From Miltoncostaea sp963823515 (GTDB lineage: Bacteria; Actinomycetota; Thermoleophilia; Miltoncostaeales; Miltoncostaeaceae): a stretch of DNA of 64,000 nt. The notes beneath the pieces were generated by a model. The model worked only from the letters and a program-made list of their open reading frames with translations. It was not told the DNA's origin and did no database searches. The stretch spans positions 583,646 to 647,645 of the forward strand of contig CAWGMB010000019.1 in the NCBI GenBank assembly GCA_963823515.1. Direction: 5' to 3'. Below are positions 35,766 to 43,508 of this stretch, piece by piece. Made by a program: the position numbers and the translations under genes. Position 1 is the stretch's first letter. The number at the start of each line of letters is the position of its first letter.

Positions 35766-36497
35766 TCACTCGAGCGACGACCGCAGGCGGCAGCGCACGC
35801 CGTCGGCGTATCCCGCCGCGACGCGGACGGCCATCCGGTCGAGGGAGCGCTCGACGACCCGCCTCCCGGGCGCGTTCTCGGCGATGCCCGGGGCGAGCAC
35901 GCGGTCAACTGCGCGGCGCAGCGCGAGGGCCTCGGTTACCGGGGCGTCGCCGGGCTGGCCGGACGCGCCGTGGCGGAACCCCTCCCACTCGGCGTCGCGG
36001 TAGCAGGCCGCGAGGTCACCGCTCTCGAGCGCCTCGGTGAGGGCCTCGAGGACCCCGAGGACACGCGACCGGCGAGCGACCGACGGCCTGATCGCGCCGG
36101 ACGGGCGCGCCCGGGAGAGCTCCTCCTCGAACGCCGCCAGCACGTCGCCGCTCGCCTCGGCGAGCACCGCGGCCGTCTCGGGCATCGCCTCGAAGCGGGT
36201 GGGCACGAGCTCCTGGAGGCGGTGCTGGGGCGCCGGAGGGGCCCCCCCGCGCTCCGCCAGCCAACGCACGAGCTCGTCGAGCTCGAAGCGGCGGTGGCCG
36301 CCGGGCGTGCGCACGTGGGGCACGCGTCCCGCCGCCGCCCAGGCCCGCAGCGACGAGGAGCTGACGCCGAGCAGACGGGCGGCGGCCGAGACGGAGAGCA
36401 GTCGCGGGCCCTCGACCGCGGCCGGGGGGCGCACGTCGAAGGAGGTGCGCTCATCAGCCTGCGCGCCGTATCCGGTCACCACCTCAGTCGCCGCCAT
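35766..36497 (-). CDS. MerR-like DNA-binding regulator, paralogue 2
   Basis: About 243 residues from ATG 36497. The domain LLSVSAAARLLGVSSSSLRA with RVPHVRTPGGHRRFELDELV is nearly identical to that of paralogue 1, and the C-terminal helical domain (LGVLEALTEALESGDLAACY) is alignable but more divergent. Starts at TTG 36602 or ATG 36545 are possible, but they lack Shine-Dalgarno sites and extend an unconserved tail. A GATAGT box lies near 36612. Two copies in tandem suggest a hetero-regulatory pair or recent duplication. Confidence 0.75.
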   Translation of the reverse strand: MAATEVVTGYGAQADERTSFDVRPPAAVEGPRLLSVSAAARLLGVSSSSLRAWAAAGRVPHVRTPGGHRRFELDELVRWLAERGGAPPAPQHRLQELVPTRFEAMPETAAVLAEASGDVLAAFEEELSRARPSGAIRPSVARRSRVLGVLEALTEALESGDLAACYRDAEWEGFRHGASGQPGDAPVTEALALRRAVDRVLAPGIAENAPGRRVVERSLDRMAVRVAAGYADGVRCRLRSSLE

Positions 36498-36668
36498 GGG
36501 CGCAGTCGAGATGCGATCCCGGGGGTGCGACGGAGGGGGGAACATCGGAGTCGACCATCCCTGCCATGGCCCGATTGTGGGCGCGAGTCTCGGAGGCTGC
36601 AACCTGCACTATCGTCGCTCGACCCCCAGAACCTGAAGAAAACTTCCAGCGATGGGGCCCTGTCCAAC

Positions 36669-36697
36669 AAAAAACTCACACCGACGGGGGGCGTCGG
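36669..36697 (-). terminator. Rho-independent terminator of the DedA gene
   Basis: On the minus strand CCGACG pairs with CGTCGG (36681-36697) across a 5-base loop and is followed by a TTTTTT run at 36669-36674. It lies just after the DedA stop and before the regulator genes. It is one of few classical terminators in this GC-rich window. Confidence 0.6.
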
Positions 36698-36705
36698 CGA
36701 ATTCG

Positions 36706-37443
36706 TCAGGCCCCGGGGCGGGGCTGCCGGCCCGCGTCGGCCCGCTCGGCCGCAGCCGCGGCGCTCTCCTTGCGCACCCGGCGCTTCTCCTTGACGGCCA
36801 CGAAGGCCCCCACGATGCCGGTAACGACGAACGCGACGACGAACGCGACCCACAGCTGGTCGGCGAAGGCCTTGCCGGCGAAGTAGCCGAGCAGGCTCGC
36901 CTGGCCGGCCCACAGGAAGGCGCCGATCACGTCGAAGAGCAGGAAGCGCCGGTAGTCCATCTGGCCCGCGCCGCACGACATGTTGATGGCGATCCGGATC
37001 CCCGGCAGGAAGCGCCCGACCATGACAAGGGCGGCGCCCTGGCGCTTGACCATCCGCTCGGCCGCCTCCAAGCGGTCGGGCCCGGCGACGCGCGAGACGG
37101 TCCGTTTGATCGAACCGCCGCCCGCGCGTCCGATGGCGAACGCGCACGAGTCGCCGATGACGGCGCCCGCGGCGCCGGCCAGGATCACCAGCGGGAGGCT
37201 GAGGGTGCCGTCGGCGGCGAGCACGGCGGCGGCCACGATCGCGGTCTCCCCGGGCAGCACGGGGAAGACCCCGTCACCGGCGACGACGAGCAGGACGGCC
37301 CAGTAGCCGTAGTCGGCGGCGCCCTCGGCGAGGTCCGAGAAGGCCTGGAAGACCGACAGGGGCGCGAGGCCGGCGAGGAGGCCTATCAGAGCGCGTCCCG
37401 GCGCATGTCGGCGGTACGCGGCACGGGGTGATGATGCCAGCAC
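36706..37443 (-). CDS. DedA/VTT-family membrane protein
   Basis: 245 residues with the SNARE-associated/VTT topology: GETAIVAAAVLAADG, IGDSCAFAIGRAGG, the basic segment ERMVKRQGAALVMVGRFLPG and a pair of re-entrant-plus-helix segments, including RRFLLFDVIGAFLWAGQASL. The Arg and Gly of GRFLPGIR are the conserved residues of proton-coupled DedA carriers, some of which flip undecaprenyl phosphate or phosphatidylethanolamine. GTG at 37443 faces a divergent gene 41 bases away. The C-terminal tail is basic and Ala-rich. Confidence 0.85.
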   Translation of the reverse strand: MLASSPRAAYRRHAPGRALIGLLAGLAPLSVFQAFSDLAEGAADYGYWAVLLVVAGDGVFPVLPGETAIVAAAVLAADGTLSLPLVILAGAAGAVIGDSCAFAIGRAGGGSIKRTVSRVAGPDRLEAAERMVKRQGAALVMVGRFLPGIRIAINMSCGAGQMDYRRFLLFDVIGAFLWAGQASLLGYFAGKAFADQLWVAFVVAFVVTGIVGAFVAVKEKRRVRKESAAAAAERADAGRQPRPGA

Positions 37444-37472
37444 CGGCCGGAGGGCGCGACCGGCGCCCCCGC

Positions 37473-37478
37473 TATCCT
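37473..37478 (+). promoter_or_regulatory. -10 box directly upstream of a leaderless ATG
   Basis: TATCCT, six bases (CATCCC) and the ATG at 37485, with no Shine-Dalgarno. This supports the start at 37485 over an earlier one at 37428. Confidence 0.5.
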
Positions 37479-37484
37479 CATCCC

Positions 37485-39245
37485 ATGGGGCGCATCGCCG
37501 ACTCCGCTCTGGATCTCCTCGCCGAGGGCCCGCTCGACGCGGACCGCCTCGGGGAGGCGCTCGCCGCCGCCGGCGCGACGCGCTCCCGCGATCCGGCCGC
37601 AGCGGTCCGGCGGGCGATCCGTGATGACCCGCGCGTCGTCCAGATCGCCGACGGGCGCTTCGCGAGCATCGCGCAGGCGCTCTCGGGCGTCGCCCTGACG
37701 ACGGTGGTGAGCGCCGACGAGGCGGCCGCCGGCGAGCTCGACGTGGATCCTCACCTCGCTCCTCTGGTGCTCGTGGACGCGGGCCCCACGGTGCCCCTGC
37801 CCCCGGGCGCCGCCGCCGGCGACTCGGTGGTGGTGACGATCGAGGACGCGGTGGCGCGACGGATCGCCGCGGAGCGCAGCGCGCCCCCGGAGCCCCGCCC
37901 CGACGACGAGGCGGCGATCGTCGCGGCGGTCGCCGAGCGCCTGGGCCGCTGGGACCCCGAGCGCCCGGACCTGGCGCCCCCGATCACCCATCTCGCGACG
38001 GTCGCGGCCGGCGTCGCGGCGGCCTCGCCGGGCGTGCTGCGGGTCGCGGGCCGGCCCCTCGGCGCCGTGCTCGCCGAGGCCGGCTACGAGGTGCACCTCG
38101 GCTGGATCGGCCCGGCGGGAACGGAATGGTCGAGCCTCACGGAGGAGGAGGTCAACGCCCTCGAGTGCGACGTCGCCGACCTGCTGGCCGCCGAGCGCAC
38201 CGCCGAGGCCGCGCTCGCCCAGGGGCGCCTGCTCACGGTGCTGCGCCGCCACGTGCCCGAGAGGGTTCCCGCCGCGCGCCGCCGCCTGGCCCGCATCCTG
38301 GGGCGCGCGGGCCGTCTCGACCAGGCGCTCGCCCAGCTGCGCGCCGCGTTCCCCCAGGGGGATCCGGAGGACTGGTACGAGGCCTCCCTGATCGCGTATC
38401 GCCTGGGCGACGAGCAGAGCGCGCGGCGCTGGGTGGAGGAGGGTCTCGCCCACGCCGCGGGGGCCGAGCGCGCCGAGGTGGCCGAGTGCCTGGCCGACAT
38501 CGGCGACGACCTCGACGCGCAGGACGCCTTCCTGCGCGCCCGATCGCTTCTGGACGACGGGGAGGCCCTGTTCGGCGAGGACGGATCCGAGCGGATCGCG
38601 CGCGCGATCGTCGGCCTGCGGCGCTCGTACCTGATCGAGGCACTGATCGAGGAGGTCCTCTCCGTGCTGCCCTCCGGCGAGGTGGGCGCGCTGCTCGGGG
38701 CCCTCGCGGACGCGGGCGACGTGGGACGCGAGGCCTGCCGAGCGTTCGCCGCCATCCTGCCGCCGGGCCGCGAGCGTGCCGCCGCCGAGGGCATCGCCCA
38801 GGCAGCCCCTCCGCGCATTCCCGCGGTCGCCGGGCTCTCCGACGCGCGGCCCGCCGCCGCCTGGGCCACGTCGCCGCTCGACGCCCCCGACCAGCAACAG
38901 GTGGTGATCACGGTCGCCAAGGAGCGGGGCCGGGTCTCTCCGCTGGTCGTGCTGATCGACCTCGACCAGCTCGGCGGGGCCGTGAAGGACGCCTTCTTCC
39001 TGCCCGACGTCATCGAGCCGCGCCTGAGGCGCGAGCTCTTCGCCCCCATGGAGGAGATGGGTCTGGCGAGCGCGCCGGTCGACCTCGATGAGGCGATCGC
39101 GCTGGTCGAGGTCGCGCTGGGCCGCACCGCGGCGGTCGGCTGGCGCATCCCGTCCCTGCAGCACCAACCCGTTCTCGAGCGCATCGAGCGGTGGCTGTCG
39201 CGCCCCCAGCGCGGCGACCCCGGTCGCTTCCCCGTTGGGCACTGA
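37485..39245 (+). CDS. Large unrecognised protein with N-terminal winged-helix and TPR-like middle
   Basis: 586 residues. Residues 1-62 (IADSALDLLAEGPLDADRL to DGRFASIAQAL) have the shape of a HARE/RpoE-delta-like winged helix. A beta-rich stretch follows, then a region with a single Cys and WSSLTEEEVNAL, then TPR-like helices (RLARILGRAGRLDQALAQL, WYEASLIAYRLGDEQSARRW). The C-terminus has beta-strands with LVVLIDLDQLGGAVKDAFF. No catalytic motif is recognised. The combination suggests a regulator or scaffold. It begins with a -10 box (TATCCT) 6 bases before the ATG, so it is monocistronic and probably leaderless. Confidence 0.6.
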   Translation: MGRIADSALDLLAEGPLDADRLGEALAAAGATRSRDPAAAVRRAIRDDPRVVQIADGRFASIAQALSGVALTTVVSADEAAAGELDVDPHLAPLVLVDAGPTVPLPPGAAAGDSVVVTIEDAVARRIAAERSAPPEPRPDDEAAIVAAVAERLGRWDPERPDLAPPITHLATVAAGVAAASPGVLRVAGRPLGAVLAEAGYEVHLGWIGPAGTEWSSLTEEEVNALECDVADLLAAERTAEAALAQGRLLTVLRRHVPERVPAARRRLARILGRAGRLDQALAQLRAAFPQGDPEDWYEASLIAYRLGDEQSARRWVEEGLAHAAGAERAEVAECLADIGDDLDAQDAFLRARSLLDDGEALFGEDGSERIARAIVGLRRSYLIEALIEEVLSVLPSGEVGALLGALADAGDVGREACRAFAAILPPGRERAAAEGIAQAAPPRIPAVAGLSDARPAAAWATSPLDAPDQQQVVITVAKERGRVSPLVVLIDLDQLGGAVKDAFFLPDVIEPRLRRELFAPMEEMGLASAPVDLDEAIALVEVALGRTAAVGWRIPSLQHQPVLERIERWLSRPQRGDPGRFPVGH

Positions 39246-39247
39246 TG

Positions 39248-39345
39248 TCTCCATTCGGGAGTTCACCCGTGCTGCGCGCCGGCCTCCGAATCGGGAAGCC
39301 GGCGTCCTGAGCCGGAAGCTCTGCCGCGCGATTCCTGACTCGGGA
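39248..39345. repeat. Two copies of a small dispersed intergenic repeat
   Basis: Unit A (39248-39296) and unit B (39305-39345) each contain a CGGGA-like end, a GCTGC.CGC or CTGCCGCGC core and a (CC)GAxTCGGGA end, spaced about 30-36 bases. A third, similar copy lies at 52052-52096. The pair fills the gap between two convergent genes. Confidence 0.4.
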
Positions 39346-39347
39346 CG

Positions 39348-39680
39348 CTAGGCGGCGCGGCGCTCCTGGGCAGGGGCGGGGTAGCGGGCCTCGGCCACGG
39401 CCGGGTTCGCCCGTCCGGGTGCCAGAGGGCGCGCGAGACGCGTCCGCAGGAGCGGCGCGACGAGCCCGGCGAGCAGTGGCGCCGCCCCGAGGCCTCCCAC
39501 CGCGGCGGCGATCGGATGCCCCGAGGCGAGCGCGAGCAGCGCCATCACCCCGAGGCCCGTCCCGCCGATCGCGCGCAGGCCCGCCAGGCCCGCGGCCGAC
39601 GCCCGCCCCGGGCGGCCGACATCGCGCGCCGCGGCGACGAGAAGCGCGCTGAGCGCCAGTCCGACCATCCACAGTTCCAC
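39348..39680 (-). CDS. Small membrane protein (two or three segments)
   Basis: 110 residues. Hydrophobic segments at about 2-17 (LWMVGLALSALLVAAA), 38-56 and 60-76, then a basic tail ending YPAPAQERRAA. Function unknown. The GTG at 39680 has an excellent AAGGAGG 5 bases upstream, the strongest Shine-Dalgarno in the window, so expression is likely high. Confidence 0.55.
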   Translation of the reverse strand: MELWMVGLALSALLVAAARDVGRPGRASAAGLAGLRAIGGTGLGVMALLALASGHPIAAAVGGLGAAPLLAGLVAPLLRTRLARPLAPGRANPAVAEARYPAPAQERRAA

Positions 39681-39777
39681 CGCAGCCTCCTTCGTGGGTG
39701 GCCTGTCTTGGCGGTGGGCGCGCGCTTCCCTGCCGTCGTTGCGTGGGCTGCAACGGCATGGTGTCCGTCACCTGTGC

Positions 39778-39783
39778 GATAAT
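39778..39783 (+). promoter_or_regulatory. -10 box for the 83-residue protein
   Basis: GATAAT, then seven bases, then ATG 39791. This near-consensus box favours the 39791 start over an ATG at 39782 that overlaps it. Confidence 0.5.
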
Positions 39784-39790
39784 GCACCTC

Positions 39791-40042
39791 ATGCCCGATG
39801 AGATCCCCGCCCAGCTCCTCGAAGCCTTCAAGGTGTTGGACGCAGACATCGCCCAGCGTCTGACCGACGCACTGGCCCCGGTCGTCGCCGAGCTCGGCCC
39901 CCGCGAAGAGGCCGTCCTCCAGCGGCTCGTCACGGGCCTCGCGGAGGGCGCACCCGCCGCCGAGCTGAACGCATTCGTGCGTCTCCTGCCGGTCACGGTG
40001 AGCCGGGCGGTCCAGCCGGCGATCGATCCGGTCACGGCCTAG
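39791..40042 (+). CDS. Small helical protein of unknown function
   Basis: 83 residues, acidic and helical (PAQLLEAFKVLDADIAQRLT, REEAVLQRLVTGLAEG), with no membrane segment or cysteine. I do not recognise it. The promoter-to-ATG distance supports this short form. A flavoprotein gene follows after 21 bases on the same strand, probably co-transcribed. Confidence 0.5.
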   Translation: MPDEIPAQLLEAFKVLDADIAQRLTDALAPVVAELGPREEAVLQRLVTGLAEGAPAAELNAFVRLLPVTVSRAVQPAIDPVTA

Positions 40043-40063
40043 AGGCATCTCCCGGGCCCGGAG

Positions 40064-41410
40064 ATGACGGGCCCGCTCGTCGTCATCGGAGGGGATGCGG
40101 CCGGCATGTCGGCCGCCAGCGAGGCGCGCCGCGGCGATCCCGATCTCGCCATCACGGTCCTGGAGCGCGGCCACGAGGTCTCGTATGCGGCCTGCGGCAT
40201 CCCCTACCTGATCTCCGGGGAGGTGGCGGACGAGTCGGACCTGATCCACCATTCGCCCGAGGATTTCCTGCGAAAGCGCGGCATCCGCGTGCGCACCGGC
40301 GCCGAGGCCGTGGCGATCGACCCGGAGGCGCGCGCGGTGGAGCTCTCGGACGGCGAGCGCGTGCCCTACGGCGCGCTGATGGTGGCCACCGGCGCCCGTC
40401 CGGCGCCGCCGGACATCCCCGGCCTCGGCGTTCCCGGCGTGGTGACCCTGCGCGCGGTCGCCTCGGCGCGCGGCGTGCGCGAGCGGCTGATCGCCACCCC
40501 TCGCCCCCGCGTGGTGCTGATCGGCAGCGGCCCCATCGGCGTGGAGATGGCCGAGGCGGTCCTGGCCCATGGGGCGCTCGCGACCGTCGTCGAGCGCGGC
40601 GCCCGCCCGCTGCCCGTACTCGGCGACCCGGCGGCCGAGCGCGTGACGCGAGCGCTCGCGGCGGCCGGCGTCGCGATCCGGGCCGGCACGTCGATCTCGG
40701 CGATCCGCGCCGGGTCGTCGGAGGGCTCCGGCCTGACCGCGGTCGTCGACGGCGACGAGCTGCCGGCCGACCTGGTGGTCCTCGGCACCGGCGTCACGCC
40801 CAACGCGGAGATCGCCGCGGCCGCGGGCTGCGCGACGGGCGACGCCGGCGCGATCGCCGTCGACCGCGCCGGGCGCACCAGCGTCGCGGGCATCTGGGCG
40901 GCCGGCGATTGCGCCACCGCTCACCACCGCCTCCTCGCCCGCCCGGTCTGGAGGCCCCTCGCCACCACCGCCAACGCGCAGGGGCGGATCGCCGGACGCG
41001 ACATCACCGGCCGGCCGGCGCGGTTCGCCGGCGTGCTCGGCTCGTGGGTCTCCCGGTTCCGGGAGGTGTCCTTCGGCGCGACGGGGATCGACGCCGGGGT
41101 CGCCGCGCGGGAGGGGTTCGCCCCGCGGATCGTCACGCGCGAGGCCCCCGATCGCTCCGGCTACATGCCCGGGGTCCGGGAGCTGACCGTCACCCTCGTC
41201 TGGGACGAGCCCACGGGGCGGCTGCTGGGGGGCGAGATCGCCGGCTCCGGCGAGGTCTCCACGCGCCTGCACACCCTCGCGACCGCCATTTCGGCGGGGA
41301 TGACCATCCGGGAGCTCGCCGAGTGCGACTTCGGCTACGCGCCACCCCTGTCCCCGCTGCGCGACCCGCTGGAGCGCGCGGCGGCGGCCGCGGTCGGCGA
41401 TGCGGCCTGA
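40064..41410 (+). CDS. CoA-disulfide reductase/NADH-oxidase-like flavoprotein
   Basis: 448 residues of the single-cysteine pyridine nucleotide-disulfide oxidoreductase family. FAD motif LVVIGGDAAGMSAASEARR near 5, the redox Cys43 in SYAACGIPYLISG, NAD motif VVLIGSGPIGVEMAEAV near 150, second FAD motif IWAAGDCATAHH near 280, and the C-terminal dimer/active-site domain with LEC-like FRE and SAGMTIRELAECDFGYAPP. CoA-disulfide reductases, NADH oxidases and persulfide reductases share this layout, and no rhodanese domain is present to decide. The first codon is an ATG directly after a GGGCCCGGAG Shine-Dalgarno-like run. Confidence 0.85.
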   Translation: MTGPLVVIGGDAAGMSAASEARRGDPDLAITVLERGHEVSYAACGIPYLISGEVADESDLIHHSPEDFLRKRGIRVRTGAEAVAIDPEARAVELSDGERVPYGALMVATGARPAPPDIPGLGVPGVVTLRAVASARGVRERLIATPRPRVVLIGSGPIGVEMAEAVLAHGALATVVERGARPLPVLGDPAAERVTRALAAAGVAIRAGTSISAIRAGSSEGSGLTAVVDGDELPADLVVLGTGVTPNAEIAAAAGCATGDAGAIAVDRAGRTSVAGIWAAGDCATAHHRLLARPVWRPLATTANAQGRIAGRDITGRPARFAGVLGSWVSRFREVSFGATGIDAGVAAREGFAPRIVTREAPDRSGYMPGVRELTVTLVWDEPTGRLLGGEIAGSGEVSTRLHTLATAISAGMTIRELAECDFGYAPPLSPLRDPLERAAAAAVGDAA

Positions 41411-41488
41411 GAAGGACCTACTCAGCCCCACGTCAGGCCCTCGCGTAACGGTCTTGTGAGGTCCCGGTGCGATCGCGGCACGGTGCGC

Positions 41489-41494
41489 TAGCGT
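41489..41494 (+). promoter_or_regulatory. -10 box for the sugar dehydrogenase gene
   Basis: TAGCGT, eight bases before ATG 41503, no Shine-Dalgarno between. Confidence 0.4.
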
Positions 41495-41502
41495 GGGTCG
41501 TC

Positions 41503-42717
41503 ATGAGTCCCCCGCGCCGCGCAACGGCCCTCGCCGCACTCGCCCTCTCCGCCGCCGCCCTCGCGGGCTGCGGCTCCGTGGCCGGCGACGGGGCGGACGC
41601 GGCGTCGACGCAGCAGGCCGGGGCGCCCGCCCGCGGTGAGGACGCCACGGCGCGCGTGCGGCTGGTGCGTGTACGCAGCGGCCTGAGGGACGCCGTCTAC
41701 GTCACGGCGGCGCCGGGCCAGCCGCGACGGCTGTACGTGGTGCAGCAGAGCGGGACGGTGCGGATCATCGATCGGGGTCGGCTCCTGAAGAAGCCGTTCC
41801 TCGACGTGTCGGGCTCGATCGCGTCTGGCGGGGAGCAGGGGCTGCTCGGCCTCGCCTTCCACCCGGGCTACGCGTCGAACGGTCGCTTCTACGTCGACTA
41901 CACCAACACCTCGGGCGACACCCGGGTGGTCGAGTACACCCGCGCGAGCGTCAATCGCGCCGACCCCGGCAGCGCGCGGACCCTGCTCGGCATCGACCAG
42001 CCCTTCTCCAACCACAACGGGGGCGCCGTGGCCTTCGGGCCCGACGGCATGCTGTACATCGCGACCGGCGACGGTGGCGGTGGCGGAGACCCCAACGGCA
42101 ACGCCCAGAACACGCGCTCGCTGCTGGGCAAGCTGTTGAGAATCGACGTGGACCGCCGCTCCGGGGGCCGCCAGTACGGCATCCCGCGCGGCAACCCGTT
42201 CGCCTCGCGGGGCGGCCGGCCCGAGGTCTACTCCTACGGACTGCGCAACCCCTGGCGCTTCTCCTTCGACCGCGTGCGCGGCGACATCTGGATCGGCGAC
42301 GTCGGCCAGGGCGACGTCGAGGAGGTCGACTACCGCGCAAAGGGCCGCGCCCGGGGCGTCAACTTCGGCTGGAACGCCTTCGAGGGCCGCCGCTCGTTCA
42401 AGGGCTCTCGCGCCGTGCGCGGCGCCAGGCCCGTCCGGCCCGTCGCGCAGTACACGCACGCCTCGGGCTGCTCGATCACCGGCGGCTACGTCTACCGCGG
42501 CAAGGCGGTCAAGGGCCTGGCCGGCCGCTACGTATACGCCGACTTCTGCAGCGGCCGCGTGTGGAGCATGCGGGCGGGGCCGAAGCCCCGGGGCGTGCGC
42601 GAGGAGACCAGGCGCTTGGGAGTGAAGCTGTCGAACGTCACCTCGTTCGGCGAGGGTCTCCGGGGCGAGCTCTACGTGCTCGCCAACGGCACGCTGTATC
42701 GCTTCGCCGCCCGATAG
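41503..42717 (+). CDS. PQQ-dependent sugar dehydrogenase-like lipoprotein
   Basis: 404 residues. The signal peptide ends in a lipobox (ALSAAALAGCGS), so Cys24 is lipidated. The six-bladed glucose/sorbosone dehydrogenase propeller follows: YVVQQSGTVRIIDRGRLL, EQGLLGLAFHPGYASNGRFY, NHNGGAVAFGPDGMLYIATG with the catalytic-type His, SLLGKLLRIDVD, EVYSYGLRNPWRFSFDR and WIGDVGQGDVEEVDY. These are the soluble Gdh/YliI-like enzymes. It acts outside the membrane, and PQQ synthesis genes are not in the window. Substrate unknown. Confidence 0.88.
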   Translation: MSPPRRATALAALALSAAALAGCGSVAGDGADAASTQQAGAPARGEDATARVRLVRVRSGLRDAVYVTAAPGQPRRLYVVQQSGTVRIIDRGRLLKKPFLDVSGSIASGGEQGLLGLAFHPGYASNGRFYVDYTNTSGDTRVVEYTRASVNRADPGSARTLLGIDQPFSNHNGGAVAFGPDGMLYIATGDGGGGGDPNGNAQNTRSLLGKLLRIDVDRRSGGRQYGIPRGNPFASRGGRPEVYSYGLRNPWRFSFDRVRGDIWIGDVGQGDVEEVDYRAKGRARGVNFGWNAFEGRRSFKGSRAVRGARPVRPVAQYTHASGCSITGGYVYRGKAVKGLAGRYVYADFCSGRVWSMRAGPKPRGVREETRRLGVKLSNVTSFGEGLRGELYVLANGTLYRFAAR

Positions 42718-42720
42718 GCT
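42715..42720 (+). promoter_or_regulatory. -10 box overlapping the dehydrogenase stop codon
   Basis: TAGGCT, whose TAG is also the stop of the upstream gene, then seven bases to ATG 42728. Confidence 0.4.
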
Positions 42721-42727
42721 CGCGCAC

Positions 42728-43498
42728 ATGAGCGAGGTTCGTCCATCCGTGGGCTGGGGCGTGGTGCACCTGATGCTGCGCGCCGTCCCCGGCGAGCCCG
42801 GCGCGCTCGAGGCCCTCGGGGCCATCGAGGAGTTCGCCGCGGTCGATCCCCAGCAGGTGATCGCCTTCTCGGTGCTGGGCGGCAGCGCCGACCTCGGCGT
42901 CATGGCCCTCGGGCCCGACCTCGACGCCCTCGACGTGCTGACCAAGCGGGTTCTGGCCGGCCCCTTCGAGCCCGTCTACTCCTTCGTGTCGCTCACCGAG
43001 CAGAGCGAGTACACCAGCAGCGAGGACGACGAGCGGGCACGCCTCGAGGCGGCCGGCGAGGCCGACGTCGGGGCGGCGCTCGAGACCTGGCGGGCCCGTA
43101 TGGCGAAGTACCTCGACGATCGCCTGCACCCGCGCATGCCGCGAAGGGCCTGCATCGCGTTCTACCCGATGTCGAAGCGCCGGGCGGAGGGGGCCAACTG
43201 GTACGCGCTGACCTTCGAGGACCGCAAGCGGCTGATGCAGGGCCACGCGGCCGTGGGGCGCCGCTACGCGGGGCGCGTCGTGCAGCTGATCACCGGCGCG
43301 ACCGGCCTCGACGACTGGGAGTGGGGCGTCACCCTGGTCGCCGACGACCCCGTGACGATCAAGGAGATCGTCTACGAGATGCGCTTCGACGAGGTGACGG
43401 CCCGTTACGGCGAGTTCGGCCCCTTCTACGTGGGCCTCGTGATGGACGCCCCGGAGGCCTTCGCCCGCTCGGGGCTCGTGCGCGAGGCGGGCGGGTAG
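42728..43498 (+). CDS. chdC: Coproheme decarboxylase (HemQ/ChdC)
   Basis: 256 residues of the chlorite-dismutase-like family. It converts coproheme to heme b in the coproporphyrin-dependent pathway of Gram-positive bacteria. Landmarks: VGWGVVHLMLRAVPG, YSFVSLTEQSEYT, CIAFYPMSKRRAEGANWYAL with the catalytic Tyr of the YPM motif near 143, LMQGHAAVGRRYAG with the proximal-type His near 176, and DDWEWGVTLVADDP. The ATG has a TAGGCT -10 box seven bases upstream. No other heme gene is adjacent. Confidence 0.92.
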   Translation: MSEVRPSVGWGVVHLMLRAVPGEPGALEALGAIEEFAAVDPQQVIAFSVLGGSADLGVMALGPDLDALDVLTKRVLAGPFEPVYSFVSLTEQSEYTSSEDDERARLEAAGEADVGAALETWRARMAKYLDDRLHPRMPRRACIAFYPMSKRRAEGANWYALTFEDRKRLMQGHAAVGRRYAGRVVQLITGATGLDDWEWGVTLVADDPVTIKEIVYEMRFDEVTARYGEFGPFYVGLVMDAPEAFARSGLVREAGG

Positions 43499-43501
43499 TC
43501 T
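43496..43501 (+). promoter_or_regulatory. -10 box for the ABC transporter pair
   Basis: TAGTCT, overlapping the hemQ stop, then seven bases to GTG 43509. Confidence 0.4.
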
Positions 43502-43508
43502 CGATCGC

